Source: Mailhella massiliensis
GTDB lineage: Bacteria > Desulfobacterota > Desulfovibrionia > Desulfovibrionales > Desulfovibrionaceae
Length of the DNA: 64,000 nucleotides
Assembly: GCF_900155525.1 (NCBI RefSeq)
Contig: NZ_LT706942.1
Span: 1-64,000 of the forward strand
Direction of reading: 5' to 3'
The first letter of the stretch is position 1; every line of letters starts with the position of its first letter. Made by a program: the position numbers and the translations under genes. This document shows, one piece after another, positions 34,970-43,753 of this stretch. The notes beneath the pieces were generated by a model. It did no database searches. It saw only the letters and a list, made by a program, of their open reading frames with translations, and was not told the DNA's origin.

Positions 34970-35485
34970 ACCATACCTTCCATGTTTTCCCGATGCCTTT
35001 TTGTATGGCAACCTTTCATCCATACATCACATGTATTAAAGAGATCGGGGTTCATAAGCCTTTGCTGTAAAGGCATGAGAAAGGTATAGTTTCTTTTTTA
35101 TGACAAGAACAATATGATAAATGTTAGAATATTCAGTTTTTTGCACGTTATTATACGTTGATGTCTTATTGTTGTTATAGAAAAATAAGGAATAATGTTG
35201 TACAATATTATATAATAAAGAATATAATAAATGTCATGGAAGGGTTGGGTCAGGTTTTTGATATGGGGATTGCTATGGATGTGATGGCGTATGGTTACAT
35301 GTTTCTTTCTGTTTTTCTGGAACTGTCGATTTTTTGATAAGGGGCGCTTCAGGCTGCGGGGCAGCGATGGGGAGTTTTGCTGTCGGCTCCGATACGGAGG
35401 ATTTGTGGCTGACAGGAACGACTTATGCCGGCTTCTGTGGAGGAACGGAGCGTTTTCAAGAGCCTTGTTTTTTCTCTTTCAGCAG
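34970..35485. other. AT-rich intergenic region upstream of the porin
   Basis: No clear gene. Bases 35085-35230 are strongly AT-rich with several TATAAT-like boxes and probably contain the porin promoter. On the plus strand a 33-codon frame begins with ATG near 35236 and ends near 35337 (MEGLGQVFDMG...). It has no ribosome site and is not considered proven. A strong hairpin at 35486-35529 follows. Confidence 0.5.
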
Positions 35486-35529
35486 ACAGAAAAGGCCGCG
35501 TTCAGGGCAATGAACGCGGCCTTTTCTGT
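35486..35529. terminator. strong 19-bp hairpin with no obvious gene in front
   Basis: The arms 35486-35504 and 35511-35529 (ACAGAAAAGGCCGCGTTCA and its complement) pair perfectly across a 6-base loop, and T/A runs lie within the arms. It has the form of a bidirectional terminator, but no annotated coding sequence ends nearby on either strand. Confidence 0.75.
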
Positions 35530-35657
35530 ATCCTTTTGTTTTCACAACAGAAGATATGAACGTACGATAGCAAATATCAGAATTCTGACAAGGGTGAAAA
35601 AGAGAGAGGTATCACTAACATGTTATTTTTTCTTATAAAAAAAATAATACTATTCAA

Positions 35658-35669
35658 GACGGTAGCGCA
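35658..35669 (+). promoter_or_regulatory. ops-like element ahead of the capsule island
   Basis: GACGGTAGCGCA resembles the enterobacterial ops element GGCGGTAGCGTG at nine of twelve positions, including the core CGGTAGCG. In E. coli, ops recruits the NusG paralogue RfaH to polysaccharide operons. It lies about 130 bases before the first gene of the kps-containing operon, downstream of AT-rich promoter-like DNA. The match is short and could be chance. Confidence 0.4.
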
Positions 35670-35800
35670 GGTTTTTCTCGTGTTGTCAGTTTATAGCGGA
35701 AGAACAGGAAGTTTGGAACATATAACATATTGAAATATATAAAGAAAACGCTCCCTGCTGTCATATCTTCTGTTAATAGGGGGGACTTGTACGTTTCCCC

Positions 35801-36676
35801 TTGAAAAAACTGCAATTCTTGCACGAAACAGCGGGGCGTGTGGTGCTGAGCGAATTCATTCATACCAGGTATGTTCCCTACATCAGGGAACACAAGCGCA
35901 GCTGGCAGACGGATGTGAGGTATGTGGACCGGCATATTCTGCCCTACCTGGGGGAATGCCGGCTTGAGGATATTAATGAAGAAAAGCTCTATCAGTGGAA
36001 GGAAAAGCTCCTTGCCGCCGGGCTTTCGCATAATACCTGCTACCGGCTGTTCTGGCTGGTGAAGTATATTCTGAACTGCGCCGTACGCTGGCATGTGCTG
36101 GCAAGCGACGAGGCATTCCGCCATGCCGTGTGCCGCCGCAGCGCGCCGCGCTGCCCGGAGGTGCTTTCCTCTTCGGAAAAGCAGCGCCTCATCGCTCTTC
36201 TCAACCTGTACCGGAACAATATTGCAGCGCAGGCCATTCACCTTCTGCTTCTGACCGGGGCTTCCAAGTCGGAAATTCTCTATGCCCGCCGGGAAGATGT
36301 GGACCTTCCCGGGCGCAGCCTTGCCGTACGCCGGGGCTCCGAAATTGTGCGCCGCCTGCCGCTCAGCGAGGCGGCGGTCAGGCTTATTGCCGAGCTGCCC
36401 GTGCGTGCCGATGTGCCGTGGCTGTTCTTCCGCCCCGCCACGGGGGAGAGGGTGGTCACGGTGTTCGCCTTCTGGGACAAGCTTCGCCGCGAGCTGGGGC
36501 GTCCCACCCTGCGTCTGAACGATCTTCGTCATATCTTCGTGCATTCGCTGCTTCAGAACGGGGCAACGTACAAGGATGTACGCAGCCGCCTGGGGCACTA
36601 TTCCTCCGAGGCTTTTCTTCTTCAGGCGCAGATGCAGGGCGGTCAGGCCGATCCTTCGCAGGGGGCCTTCCAATGA
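35801..36676 (+). CDS. tyrosine-recombinase-fold protein with degenerate active site
   Basis: This 291-residue protein has a phage-integrase layout. An N-terminal SAM-like DNA-binding domain (about 20-105) and a catalytic-domain fold (about 120-285) are present. Of the six catalytic positions, Arg I is Ser155 (LTGASKSEIL), the HxxR His is Asn240 (LNDLRH) and the Tyr nucleophile position is Gln275 (nine residues after LGH). Arg243 and His266 remain. Strand cleavage is therefore unlikely; a DNA-binding or structural role is more plausible. The start is a TTG directly after a GGGG...CCCC hairpin; the frame is closed by TAG at 35777. Its stop overlaps the lipoprotein ATG, so it heads the capsule-export operon. 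Confidence 0.82.
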   Translation: MKKLQFLHETAGRVVLSEFIHTRYVPYIREHKRSWQTDVRYVDRHILPYLGECRLEDINEEKLYQWKEKLLAAGLSHNTCYRLFWLVKYILNCAVRWHVLASDEAFRHAVCRRSAPRCPEVLSSSEKQRLIALLNLYRNNIAAQAIHLLLLTGASKSEILYARREDVDLPGRSLAVRRGSEIVRRLPLSEAAVRLIAELPVRADVPWLFFRPATGERVVTVFAFWDKLRRELGRPTLRLNDLRHIFVHSLLQNGATYKDVRSRLGHYSSEAFLLQAQMQGGQADPSQGAFQ

Positions 36677-37062
36677 TTGTTCGCCTTGTTCCGGGCAGCC
36701 TCCGCGCAGGCGGCAGGGCCTTTGCGTGCCTTGCGGTGTCGTTTTTTGTCTGTGCCCTTGCTTCGGGCTGCGTACAGAAGCAGCCTTCCGTGCCTTCTGC
36801 GCCCGCGGAAGCGGCGGCGCCTTCCGGGGATGCCTTTGCGCTGGCGCTTTCCCGCATGCAGGTGGGGGAAGAAGCTTACATGCCCACGCCTTTCGGTATG
36901 GACAGCCTGGTGATGCTGGAATCTTCCTACACGTCCGGCCTCGGGCAGACGTGCAGAAGGGCGGCGGTTCGCGCCGGGGGCATCACCCACCGCATTGCCG
37001 CATGCAGAGATGCTTCGGGCTGGACGACGGCCGAGCCGATTTTTGAAAACGTGCAGAGATAA
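36673..37062 (+). CDS. small lipoprotein of unknown function in the capsule-export operon
   Basis: This 129-residue protein starts with a lipoprotein signal (VSFFVCALASGC, lipobox ASGC near residue 33). An Ala/Pro/Ser-rich linker follows, then a short domain with two cysteines (QTCRRAAV and IAACRD) that may form a disulfide. No family is recognised with certainty. The ATG overlaps the preceding stop and the ABC permease gene begins 3 bases after its own stop, so it is part of the same operon. It may be an envelope accessory of the export machine. Confidence 0.75.
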   Translation: MIVRLVPGSLRAGGRAFACLAVSFFVCALASGCVQKQPSVPSAPAEAAAPSGDAFALALSRMQVGEEAYMPTPFGMDSLVMLESSYTSGLGQTCRRAAVRAGGITHRIAACRDASGWTTAEPIFENVQR

Positions 37063-37065
37063 GCC

Positions 37066-37833
37066 ATGGACAGCGCGCTTACTGTGCAGGGTCGCGTCAT
37101 CTATGCCCTGATGATGCGCGAGGTGCATACCATCTACGGCACCTCCCGCCTGGGCTATCTGTGGGCGCTTTTCGATACCATGATGGGGATCGTCATTTTC
37201 TGGGGATTGCGCACCTATATGGGCTTTCATCCCCCGCACGGTATGCCCATCATTTTTTTTCTTCTGGCAGGATTCAGCATCTTTTCCATCTTTCGAGGGA
37301 CGGTGAACAAGTGCATCAGCGCCGTTTCCGGGAATATGGCGCTTTTGACCTTTCCTCAGGTCACGCCGCTGGATCTCATGCTGGGGCGCATGGTGGTTCT
37401 TTGGGGAAAGGAAATCGTTTCCGCCCTCATCCTTATCGCTGTGTCGGCGGCCTTCGGCGTGTACTTTCACATCAGTAATTTTTCCGTGCTCGTCTTTACC
37501 CTGATCATTACTCCGCTTCTTGGACTCGGAGTGGGGCTCGTCTGCCATGCCTTCAATGTCCTTTTCCCGGTAACGGAGAAAATAGTTTCCATCGTCCTGC
37601 GCATCATGTTTTTCACCTCAGGCCTTTTTTTCTCCATTTCTGGCCTTCCTTCCTATCTGATGGATTATGCGTGGTGGAATCCCATGCTGCAACTGATTGA
37701 AATATGCAGAATGAGCATATCTCAAGGGTACAGAGCTATGTCGTACAGTATTTTTTATCTTGTATCGTGCACAGTCGTATCCTTGTGTTTTGGGTTATTG
37801 CTTGAGCGTTACGTCCGGCGGAAACTGCGATGA
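37066..37833 (+). CDS. kpsM: capsule polysaccharide ABC transporter permease (KpsM-like)
   Basis: This 255-residue ABC-2 permease has six hydrophobic segments. It opens with a cytoplasmic amphipathic stretch (RVIYALMMREVHTIYGTSRLGYLWALFDTMMGIVIFW), typical of KpsM/BexB/CtrC proteins. The C-terminal part has GLPSYLMDYAWWNPMLQLIEICRMS, also conserved in this group. It pairs with the ATPase downstream to flip the finished lipid-linked polymer across the inner membrane. Its TGA overlaps the ATG of kpsT (ATGA). Confidence 0.92.
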   Translation: MDSALTVQGRVIYALMMREVHTIYGTSRLGYLWALFDTMMGIVIFWGLRTYMGFHPPHGMPIIFFLLAGFSIFSIFRGTVNKCISAVSGNMALLTFPQVTPLDLMLGRMVVLWGKEIVSALILIAVSAAFGVYFHISNFSVLVFTLIITPLLGLGVGLVCHAFNVLFPVTEKIVSIVLRIMFFTSGLFFSISGLPSYLMDYAWWNPMLQLIEICRMSISQGYRAMSYSIFYLVSCTVVSLCFGLLLERYVRRKLR

Positions 37834-38495
37834 TAGAACTTAAGCACATTACCAAGCGGTATCGTATGGGAAACGGGAAGTGGAAAACCGTGCTGAACGA
37901 TATTTCCTATACGTTTCATGAGGGGACGAGCATGGGCATTCTCGGGCTGAACGGCGCGGGCAAGTCCACGCTCTTGCGCGTTATCTGCGGTGCGGAAGCA
38001 CCGGATAAGGGAACGGTGAGGCGTACCAGCCGTGTTTCCTGGCCCATAGGGTTCACGGGGGGCTTTCACGGCAGCCTTACCGGGCGGGAGAATATGCGTT
38101 TCACCTGCCGCATCTACGGGGCAAACATCAAGCAGGTGACCGATTTCGTAGAGGATTTTTCCGAACTCGGGCCCTACATGGACATGCCCATCCGCACCTA
38201 TTCCTCGGGCATGAAAGCCAAGCTGGCCTTCGGGCTGAGCATGGCCATCGGTTTTGATTTCTACCTTATCGACGAAGGCTACGCCGTGGGCGATGCCTCC
38301 TTCCGGGAAAAGGCCCAGCGTATTTTTGCCGAACGGAGGAAGCATTCCACATTGCTGGTTATTGCCCACAGCACTTCCGTCATCAAGAAGAACTGTGACA
38401 ATGCCGCCATATTGAAGGATGGTCGCCTCCATTTGTTTCCTGCACTTGATGAAGCTTTGACGGCCTATAAGGGAGTTTGTGATGGAACAGTCTAA
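37830..38495 (+). CDS. kpsT: capsule polysaccharide ABC transporter ATPase (KpsT-like)
   Basis: This 221-residue ABC ATPase has Walker A LGLNGAGKSTLLR, a signature-region TYSSGMKAKLAFGLSMA and a Walker B-like FDFYLIDEGYAVGD, as in KpsT/CtrD proteins. No C-terminal polymer-binding domain of the Wzt type is present, so export is of the KpsMT kind. It overlaps both neighbours (4 bases with kpsM, 14 bases with kpsE). Confidence 0.94.
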   Translation: MIELKHITKRYRMGNGKWKTVLNDISYTFHEGTSMGILGLNGAGKSTLLRVICGAEAPDKGTVRRTSRVSWPIGFTGGFHGSLTGRENMRFTCRIYGANIKQVTDFVEDFSELGPYMDMPIRTYSSGMKAKLAFGLSMAIGFDFYLIDEGYAVGDASFREKAQRIFAERRKHSTLLVIAHSTSVIKKNCDNAAILKDGRLHLFPALDEALTAYKGVCDGTV

Positions 38496-40029
38496 GCTTA
38501 CGCCTCTTGTCGCCAATGAAGGAGAGGGGCAGGAACAGATGACCAAAGCTGCTGGACAGGAAGAACTGGCACGTCAGCTGAAGTCTGCCACCACGCATGA
38601 AGTCTGGCTTCGGGATATTCTGAAGCATGCACGTCTGGAAGGAAGGCGCATTGCGGATTCGCTGGAAGAATTAAAGGCTGTAGATGTGTCGACACTTCCT
38701 TCCGAAGAGGAACAACGCAGCCATGCTGAAACAGTTGCATTACTGGAAAAGCAGTTTGAAGCACAAACGAAAAGAATAAAACGGCTCAAATATATTTATC
38801 AATATACAAGCAACAAGATTACCGAACTGAACAAACGACAGGAGGAAGAAGCTTTTAATTCTTCCACAGAGATAGTTCTCCCTGTAGTTGCGGAACAGCC
38901 AGTTGAAAAGGAAACTGTATTCAGTCGAATTCTTGTGAAGTATAAAAAATATCGTCTGCCTGCCATGATTATAGCACCCGTCGCACTGGCGTTGTGCTAT
39001 TTTCTGCTGATTGCATCTCCCATGTATATTTCCCAGGCTTCCTTCGCCATACGTTCTGCGGAGACGGGTTCCGCTTCTGTGGGAACGGATATCACTTCCG
39101 TTTTTCTGAAGTCATCTTCCACCAGCAATGACGTCTATATCCTGGAAGACTATATCAAGAGCCTCGATCTTGCCCGGCGCATCGATAGCGAGCTGAAGTT
39201 TGTCGACCACTATACTGACAGCAGTCATGATATTATTTCCCGACTGTGGAAGAACCCAACGCAGGATGAGCTTATCACTTACTGGCACAGTGTCATCACA
39301 CCGGAGCTGGACCCGGATACCGGCATTATCAATTTGAACGTGCGCGCCTATACGCCGGACATGGCGCAGCAACTCAATCAGGCCATTCTTTCCGCCAGCG
39401 AAGCTCTGGTGAACGCCATGAACGAGCGGGCACGCCACGATGCGGTGGAACTTGCGCGCGAGGAAGTGAGCCGTGCGGAAGAGCGTGTACGCCATGCGCA
39501 GAGCGCCATGCGGGAATTCCGCGACACCCACAATCTCATCGACCCCAAGAGTACGGCGGCCGGTCTTCAGGAACTGGTGACGCGGCTGGAAGCCGAGGCC
39601 ACGACGCTCCGCACCCAGATATCGGAAGCAAAATCGTACATGAACGCGGAAGCTCCGCTTTTGAAGTCGCTGAACCAGCGCCTTGCGGCGGTGGAAAAGC
39701 AGCTTGGGGAAGAAAAGCTGCGCGTGGCCGGGCAGAGCACCGTGCAGGGCAACCTGAACTCCCTTGTGGCCGAGTACGAAGACCTGACCATAGAGGCGGA
39801 ATTTGCCCAGAAGCAGCTTGTTTCGGCCATGACCTCCCTGGAGCAGGCGCGCATCCAGCAGATGGCGCAGTCGCGCTATGTGGTGGCGTATCAGCAGCCC
39901 ACGCTGCCGGACGAATCTCTGTACCCCCGGCCCTTCCTTTTCACGCTCTATGTGTTTGCGGCGCTGCTGCTCCTTCTGGGCATCGTGTCGCTGGTATGGG
40001 CGTCCATCCGAGAACATGCGGGATTTTAA
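38482..40029 (+). CDS. kpsE: capsule export inner-membrane protein (KpsE/PCP-3 family)
   Basis: This 515-residue polysaccharide co-polymerase of the PCP-3 class has a cytoplasmic N-terminal part of ~150 residues. A first membrane helix (LPAMIIAPVALALCYFLLIA, about 158-177) is followed by a long periplasmic coiled-coil (about 310-460) and a second helix near the C-terminus (FTLYVFAALLLLLGIVSLVW). KpsE links the KpsMT pump to the outer-membrane channel. The N-terminal cytoplasmic extension is longer than in E. coli KpsE (about 380 residues in total) and rich in Glu/Lys. The ATG lies inside the end of kpsT. Confidence 0.9.
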   Translation: MEQSKLTPLVANEGEGQEQMTKAAGQEELARQLKSATTHEVWLRDILKHARLEGRRIADSLEELKAVDVSTLPSEEEQRSHAETVALLEKQFEAQTKRIKRLKYIYQYTSNKITELNKRQEEEAFNSSTEIVLPVVAEQPVEKETVFSRILVKYKKYRLPAMIIAPVALALCYFLLIASPMYISQASFAIRSAETGSASVGTDITSVFLKSSSTSNDVYILEDYIKSLDLARRIDSELKFVDHYTDSSHDIISRLWKNPTQDELITYWHSVITPELDPDTGIINLNVRAYTPDMAQQLNQAILSASEALVNAMNERARHDAVELAREEVSRAEERVRHAQSAMREFRDTHNLIDPKSTAAGLQELVTRLEAEATTLRTQISEAKSYMNAEAPLLKSLNQRLAAVEKQLGEEKLRVAGQSTVQGNLNSLVAEYEDLTIEAEFAQKQLVSAMTSLEQARIQQMAQSRYVVAYQQPTLPDESLYPRPFLFTLYVFAALLLLLGIVSLVWASIREHAGF

Positions 40030-40030
40030 T

Positions 40031-41833
40031 ATGAAAGCGATATACCACGCCGGCATACTATTTTCGCTCTGCACGCTCTGTGCTCAGCCTGTTTTTGCAG
40101 CGGAGAATCCGCTCCAGAACTACAGCGGGGCGGCGCAGTACGGCGGCTCTTCCATGGCATCGGGCACGCCCATGCAGGGCGGGCTGCCTGCCTCGGCCAG
40201 AAACGGCATGAATGTGGTTTCCCAGTCCACGCCCGGGGGCTATCCGGTGTTCGACGCTTCGGCCCCGTACCGGGAAAAGCAGTCCATCCCCACGGTGATG
40301 GACGCGCCGCCCGCCTGGGCGCAGGGGAGTCTGTCGCCTTCCGCCTCCGCGCTGCTTGCTCCCTTCGGGGCCAATCTGTTCCGGGGAAATTTTGCGGGCA
40401 CCTACAGTGACGGCATGAACGGCGACTATGTCATTCTGCCCGGCGACCGCATCATGGTGCGCGTATGGGGCGCGAAAACCTATGACGACGTGCTGCCCGT
40501 GGACCAGCAGGGCAACATCTTTCTGCCGGAAGTTGGGCCTGTGCGTGTGGCCGGGCTCAAGCAGTCCGCTTTGCAGGGGGCGGTGCGCTCGCGCCTTGCC
40601 TCGGTATTCACCGACAACGTGAACATCTACGTCAATCTCCAGAGTTCCCAGCCCGTGGCCGTGTATGTGACGGGCTTTGTGAACCAGCCGGGCCGCTATG
40701 CGGGCAGCCCCGTGGATTCCGTGATGTCGTACCTCGACAGGGCGGGGGGCATTACGCCGAACCGGGGCACCTTCCGCAACGTGAAGGTGAAGCGCGGCAA
40801 CAAGGTGGTGGCGAGTCTTGATCTTTATGATTTCGCCCTCAACGGCAACATGCCCGACATCCGGTTGAAGGAAGGCGACGTCATCCTTGTGGGAGAACGC
40901 GGGGTGAGTGTGGCGGCCTGCGGCATGTTGCGGCAGGAGGCCCGGTATGAGTTCAAGGGGCAGGCCACGGGCTCGCAGCTCATTGCCTACGGCAGCCCGC
41001 TTTCCAGCGCCACGCATGTGAGCGTTACGGGCATCCGGGGCGGCAGGCCCTTCAATGAGTACATGACCATGCAGGAATTTTCCTCCATGCGTCTTGCCGA
41101 CGGGGACAGCGTGGAATTCGTGGCCGATACGCGTGGCCGCACCATCATGGCCTCGGTGAGCGGCGCCATACGCGGAGCATCGCGTTTCCCGGTAAAGAAC
41201 AGCACCACGCTGCGGGCCCTGCTTGCCTATGTGGAGGTGGACCCGGCCCTTGCCGACGTTTCCGCCGTGTATGTGCGCCGCCAGAGCGTGGCGCGCCAGC
41301 AGAAGACCATACTGGAAGATTCGCTGCACCGCCTGGAGCGTTCCGCGCTCACGGCCACGTCCGCCACGGCGGAGGAGGCCGAGATCCGCGTGCGCGAGGC
41401 GGAACTGGTGCAGGACTTCATCCATCGTGCGGCAAGCCTCACGCCCGACGGCGTGGTGGTGGTGAGCCGGGGCGGGCAGGTGCGCGACCTGTTGCTGGAA
41501 GACGGCGACGAAGTGGTCATTCCGCAGAAGAGCGACGTGGTGCAGGTGTCCGGCGAGGTGCTTCTGCCCAAGGCCGTGACCTTCGATGCCGCCATGAAGG
41601 CGGAAGACTATGTGAAGAGCGCGGGCGGCCTTACCGACCGTGCGGATGAGGACAACATTCTTGTTGCGCGCATGAACGGGGAGGTGGGCCCCATTGCGGA
41701 ACTGGGCGTGCATGCTGGAGACCGCATTCTGGTCATGCCCCGCGTGGATACCAAGAATCTGGAACTGGCCAAGAGTATTTCTCAGGTACTCTACCAGATT
41801 GCCGTGGCCACCAAGGTGGCGGTAGGGCTGTAG
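40031..41833 (+). CDS. kpsD: capsule polysaccharide export outer-membrane protein (KpsD-like)
   Basis: This 600-residue protein has a signal peptide (cleavage after PVFA) and the polysaccharide-export PES domain (about residues 135-215: YVILPGDRIMVRVWGAKTYDDVLPVDQQGNIFLPEVGPVRVAG). Several SLBB repeats follow (about 215-300, 370-450 and 505-580). It forms the periplasmic and outer-membrane conduit for the capsule polymer. The mature N-terminus lacks a lipobox Cys, as in E. coli KpsD. It starts one base after the kpsE stop, completing the export set. Confidence 0.92.
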   Translation: MKAIYHAGILFSLCTLCAQPVFAAENPLQNYSGAAQYGGSSMASGTPMQGGLPASARNGMNVVSQSTPGGYPVFDASAPYREKQSIPTVMDAPPAWAQGSLSPSASALLAPFGANLFRGNFAGTYSDGMNGDYVILPGDRIMVRVWGAKTYDDVLPVDQQGNIFLPEVGPVRVAGLKQSALQGAVRSRLASVFTDNVNIYVNLQSSQPVAVYVTGFVNQPGRYAGSPVDSVMSYLDRAGGITPNRGTFRNVKVKRGNKVVASLDLYDFALNGNMPDIRLKEGDVILVGERGVSVAACGMLRQEARYEFKGQATGSQLIAYGSPLSSATHVSVTGIRGGRPFNEYMTMQEFSSMRLADGDSVEFVADTRGRTIMASVSGAIRGASRFPVKNSTTLRALLAYVEVDPALADVSAVYVRRQSVARQQKTILEDSLHRLERSALTATSATAEEAEIRVREAELVQDFIHRAASLTPDGVVVVSRGGQVRDLLLEDGDEVVIPQKSDVVQVSGEVLLPKAVTFDAAMKAEDYVKSAGGLTDRADEDNILVARMNGEVGPIAELGVHAGDRILVMPRVDTKNLELAKSISQVLYQIAVATKVAVGL

Positions 41834-41899
41834 TTAAACGGTATGAGTCCTTGTGCAGAGGGAAGCGCAGAGTGGATTTTCTTGAAGGCGAGTTCAGGA

Positions 41900-42991
41900 A
41901 TGAAGATGAAATACTGGAAAAAACAGCTATGCAAATTGCTTTATAAGCTCTTCTGCCTGTTCCCGGGAACTTCACGCATCTGTTTTATCGAGTGCGGGAC
42001 AAGTCGCAGTTATTCCAATCTTGATATTCTCTGGGAGTACTTGCATGAAAAGGTGAAATCCGTCCGTATAGATGGAACGACATGCTGTCTTTCCGCTCTA
42101 TGGAATATATCCAGATCAAGCGTACTGGTTATGGATCAGTCGTCTCCGATGGTAAGTAATTTACGAATCGAAGACAAAACCGTCTGTGTTCAGGTATGGC
42201 ATAGTAGCGGACTTTATAAATATGTCGGCTTTGATGCCATAAGAAATCATATAGATGTTGAAGTTGAAATAAGGCGGCTTAACAGAATTCACGGAAATAT
42301 TGACTGGTTTATTATATCAGATAAAAAATTGATTAATAACTATGCTCAGGCATTTAATTTAAATCCTAAACAGGTTCTTCCTCTGGGGCTTGTGCGTACG
42401 GATAGGTTATATACCTGCGATATTGCAGAGGCTCATGAAAAACTTTTTCATATGTTTCCAGAATGCAGGGGAAAAAAACTGCTCCTGTACGCACCAACCT
42501 TTCGGTCGGGCGATATGCAGGGAAAGCGTACCCACAGGTATCAGCTTGATGTTGCGCTTCTTCAGGCGAAACTGGGGCAGGATTGGTGTTTCTTGCTGAG
42601 AAGGCATCCTTCTGTCGTGGAGGATGTACCAGAGGGATGGAAAGATGTTTCCCTTTTGTTGCAGGAAGATTGTCTTGCTATGTCGGATGTGTTGGTAACG
42701 GATTATTCCTCTATTCTTTTTGATTATTCCTTTTTCAGGCGCCCTATATTTCTATTTATTTCTGATATCATAGGATACAAACATAAAGAAAGAGGGATTT
42801 ATATTGAACCAGAAGAGCTTGTCGGTGAAAAATATGTATGCCATTCATCACAGGAGATTGTAGAAAAGATACGCTATTTAAATAATGACGAACACCATAT
42901 ATGGGAAAAGTATATGAGTGCTTGTGATGGTCATAGTGCTGAACGTGTGGCGTGTTTTATTGAAAAACTAAGTAAAAGGAATGTGAAATGA
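41900..42991 (+). CDS. CDP-glycerol glycerophosphotransferase-family protein (TagF-like)
   Basis: This protein of about 363 residues belongs to the CDP-glycerol:poly(glycerophosphate) glycerophosphotransferase family. It has VQVWHSSGLYKYVGFDA (the WH substrate motif), LLLYAPTFR and the C-terminal MSDVLVTDYSSILFDYSFFRRPIFLF, which carries the catalytic DYSS-type motif. It would add polyol-phosphate units to a capsule backbone, as in teichoic-acid-like capsules. The DNA is clearly more AT-rich than the kps genes before it, suggesting separate origin. AGGA precedes the paired ATGs at 41900 and 41906. The stop overlaps the next ATG. Confidence 0.87.
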   Translation: MKMKYWKKQLCKLLYKLFCLFPGTSRICFIECGTSRSYSNLDILWEYLHEKVKSVRIDGTTCCLSALWNISRSSVLVMDQSSPMVSNLRIEDKTVCVQVWHSSGLYKYVGFDAIRNHIDVEVEIRRLNRIHGNIDWFIISDKKLINNYAQAFNLNPKQVLPLGLVRTDRLYTCDIAEAHEKLFHMFPECRGKKLLLYAPTFRSGDMQGKRTHRYQLDVALLQAKLGQDWCFLLRRHPSVVEDVPEGWKDVSLLLQEDCLAMSDVLVTDYSSILFDYSFFRRPIFLFISDIIGYKHKERGIYIEPEELVGEKYVCHSSQEIVEKIRYLNNDEHHIWEKYMSACDGHSAERVACFIEKLSKRNVK

Positions 42992-43707
42992 ATTATGCGC
43001 TTGTGTTTGCTGGTGGAGTCGGGGAACGGATGCATACGCATGGAGTTCCTAAACAGTTTCTTGAAGTATTTGGGAAGCCTATCATTGTTTATACTATAGA
43101 ACATTTTCAGAGGCACAGAAGCATAGATGGTATCGTTGTCGTCTGTGTGGAATCGCATATAAAGCTGATGCATTCGCTAATTGCGCATTATGACCTTTCG
43201 AAAGTGAAAGTAGTAGTTCCCGGGGGAAGTACAGGACAGGAATCCATCAGAAATGGTCTTTTTGAAATAGCCAAATACGCCAACGATGATGATGTCGTTC
43301 TGATTCATGACGGGGTCAGACCTATCATAGATGAAGATTTGATTTCCAGAAATATCAGTTCCGTACAACAGTTTGGTTCTGCCATATCGTCTTCAAATGC
43401 CATTGAAACTTTTTGTCTCGTAGAAAAATACGGGACGATTGATAAAATTTTACCTCGTCCCCAGTGTATCATAGCCAAGGCTCCCCAGTCTTTTAAGGTA
43501 CGCGACATTGTTGAATGTCATCGCAGAGCTATGCAGGATGGTATCAATGATGCGATAGATTCTGCTGCTCTTATGCAGCATTACGGTCATGAACTTCACT
43601 ATGTATCTTGTTCTACTTCAAATATAAAAATTACTACCCCCATAGATTATTATCTTTTCAAGGGAATTTTGAATGCTCAGGAAAGCATGCAGGTTATGGG
43701 AATGTAA
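42988..43707 (+). CDS. TarI/IspD-like cytidylyltransferase (probably D-ribitol-5-phosphate or similar)
   Basis: This 239-residue nucleotidyltransferase has the IspD/TarI signature: ALVFAGGVGERMHTHGVPKQFLEVFGKPIIVYTIEHF at the N-terminus, VVVPGGSTGQESIRNGL, and VLIHDGVRPIIDEDLI with the metal Asp. Within this family the MEP enzyme IspD and the teichoic-acid enzyme TarI are hard to separate by eye. Its place between a TagF-like gene and an SDR gene favours making a CDP-activated polyol for the capsule. The ATG overlaps the previous stop by four bases. Confidence 0.85.
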   Translation: MNYALVFAGGVGERMHTHGVPKQFLEVFGKPIIVYTIEHFQRHRSIDGIVVVCVESHIKLMHSLIAHYDLSKVKVVVPGGSTGQESIRNGLFEIAKYANDDDVVLIHDGVRPIIDEDLISRNISSVQQFGSAISSSNAIETFCLVEKYGTIDKILPRPQCIIAKAPQSFKVRDIVECHRRAMQDGINDAIDSAALMQHYGHELHYVSCSTSNIKITTPIDYYLFKGILNAQESMQVMGM

Positions 43708-43753
43708 TAATATGATGAAAACTGTAAATATATTATAATAAATGAGGTGTGAT

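Noticed and set aside
33662-35089. 475-codon plus-strand frame opposite the porin
   Set aside because: Antisense shadow; the porin has a signal peptide, family motifs and C-terminal Phe.
35291-35638. 115-codon plus-strand frame spanning the 19-bp hairpin
   Set aside because: It reads straight through a strong terminator-like stem and its translation has no coherent structure.
40058-41713. 551-codon minus-strand frame opposite kpsD
   Set aside because: Antisense shadow of a gene with clear PES and SLBB domains.
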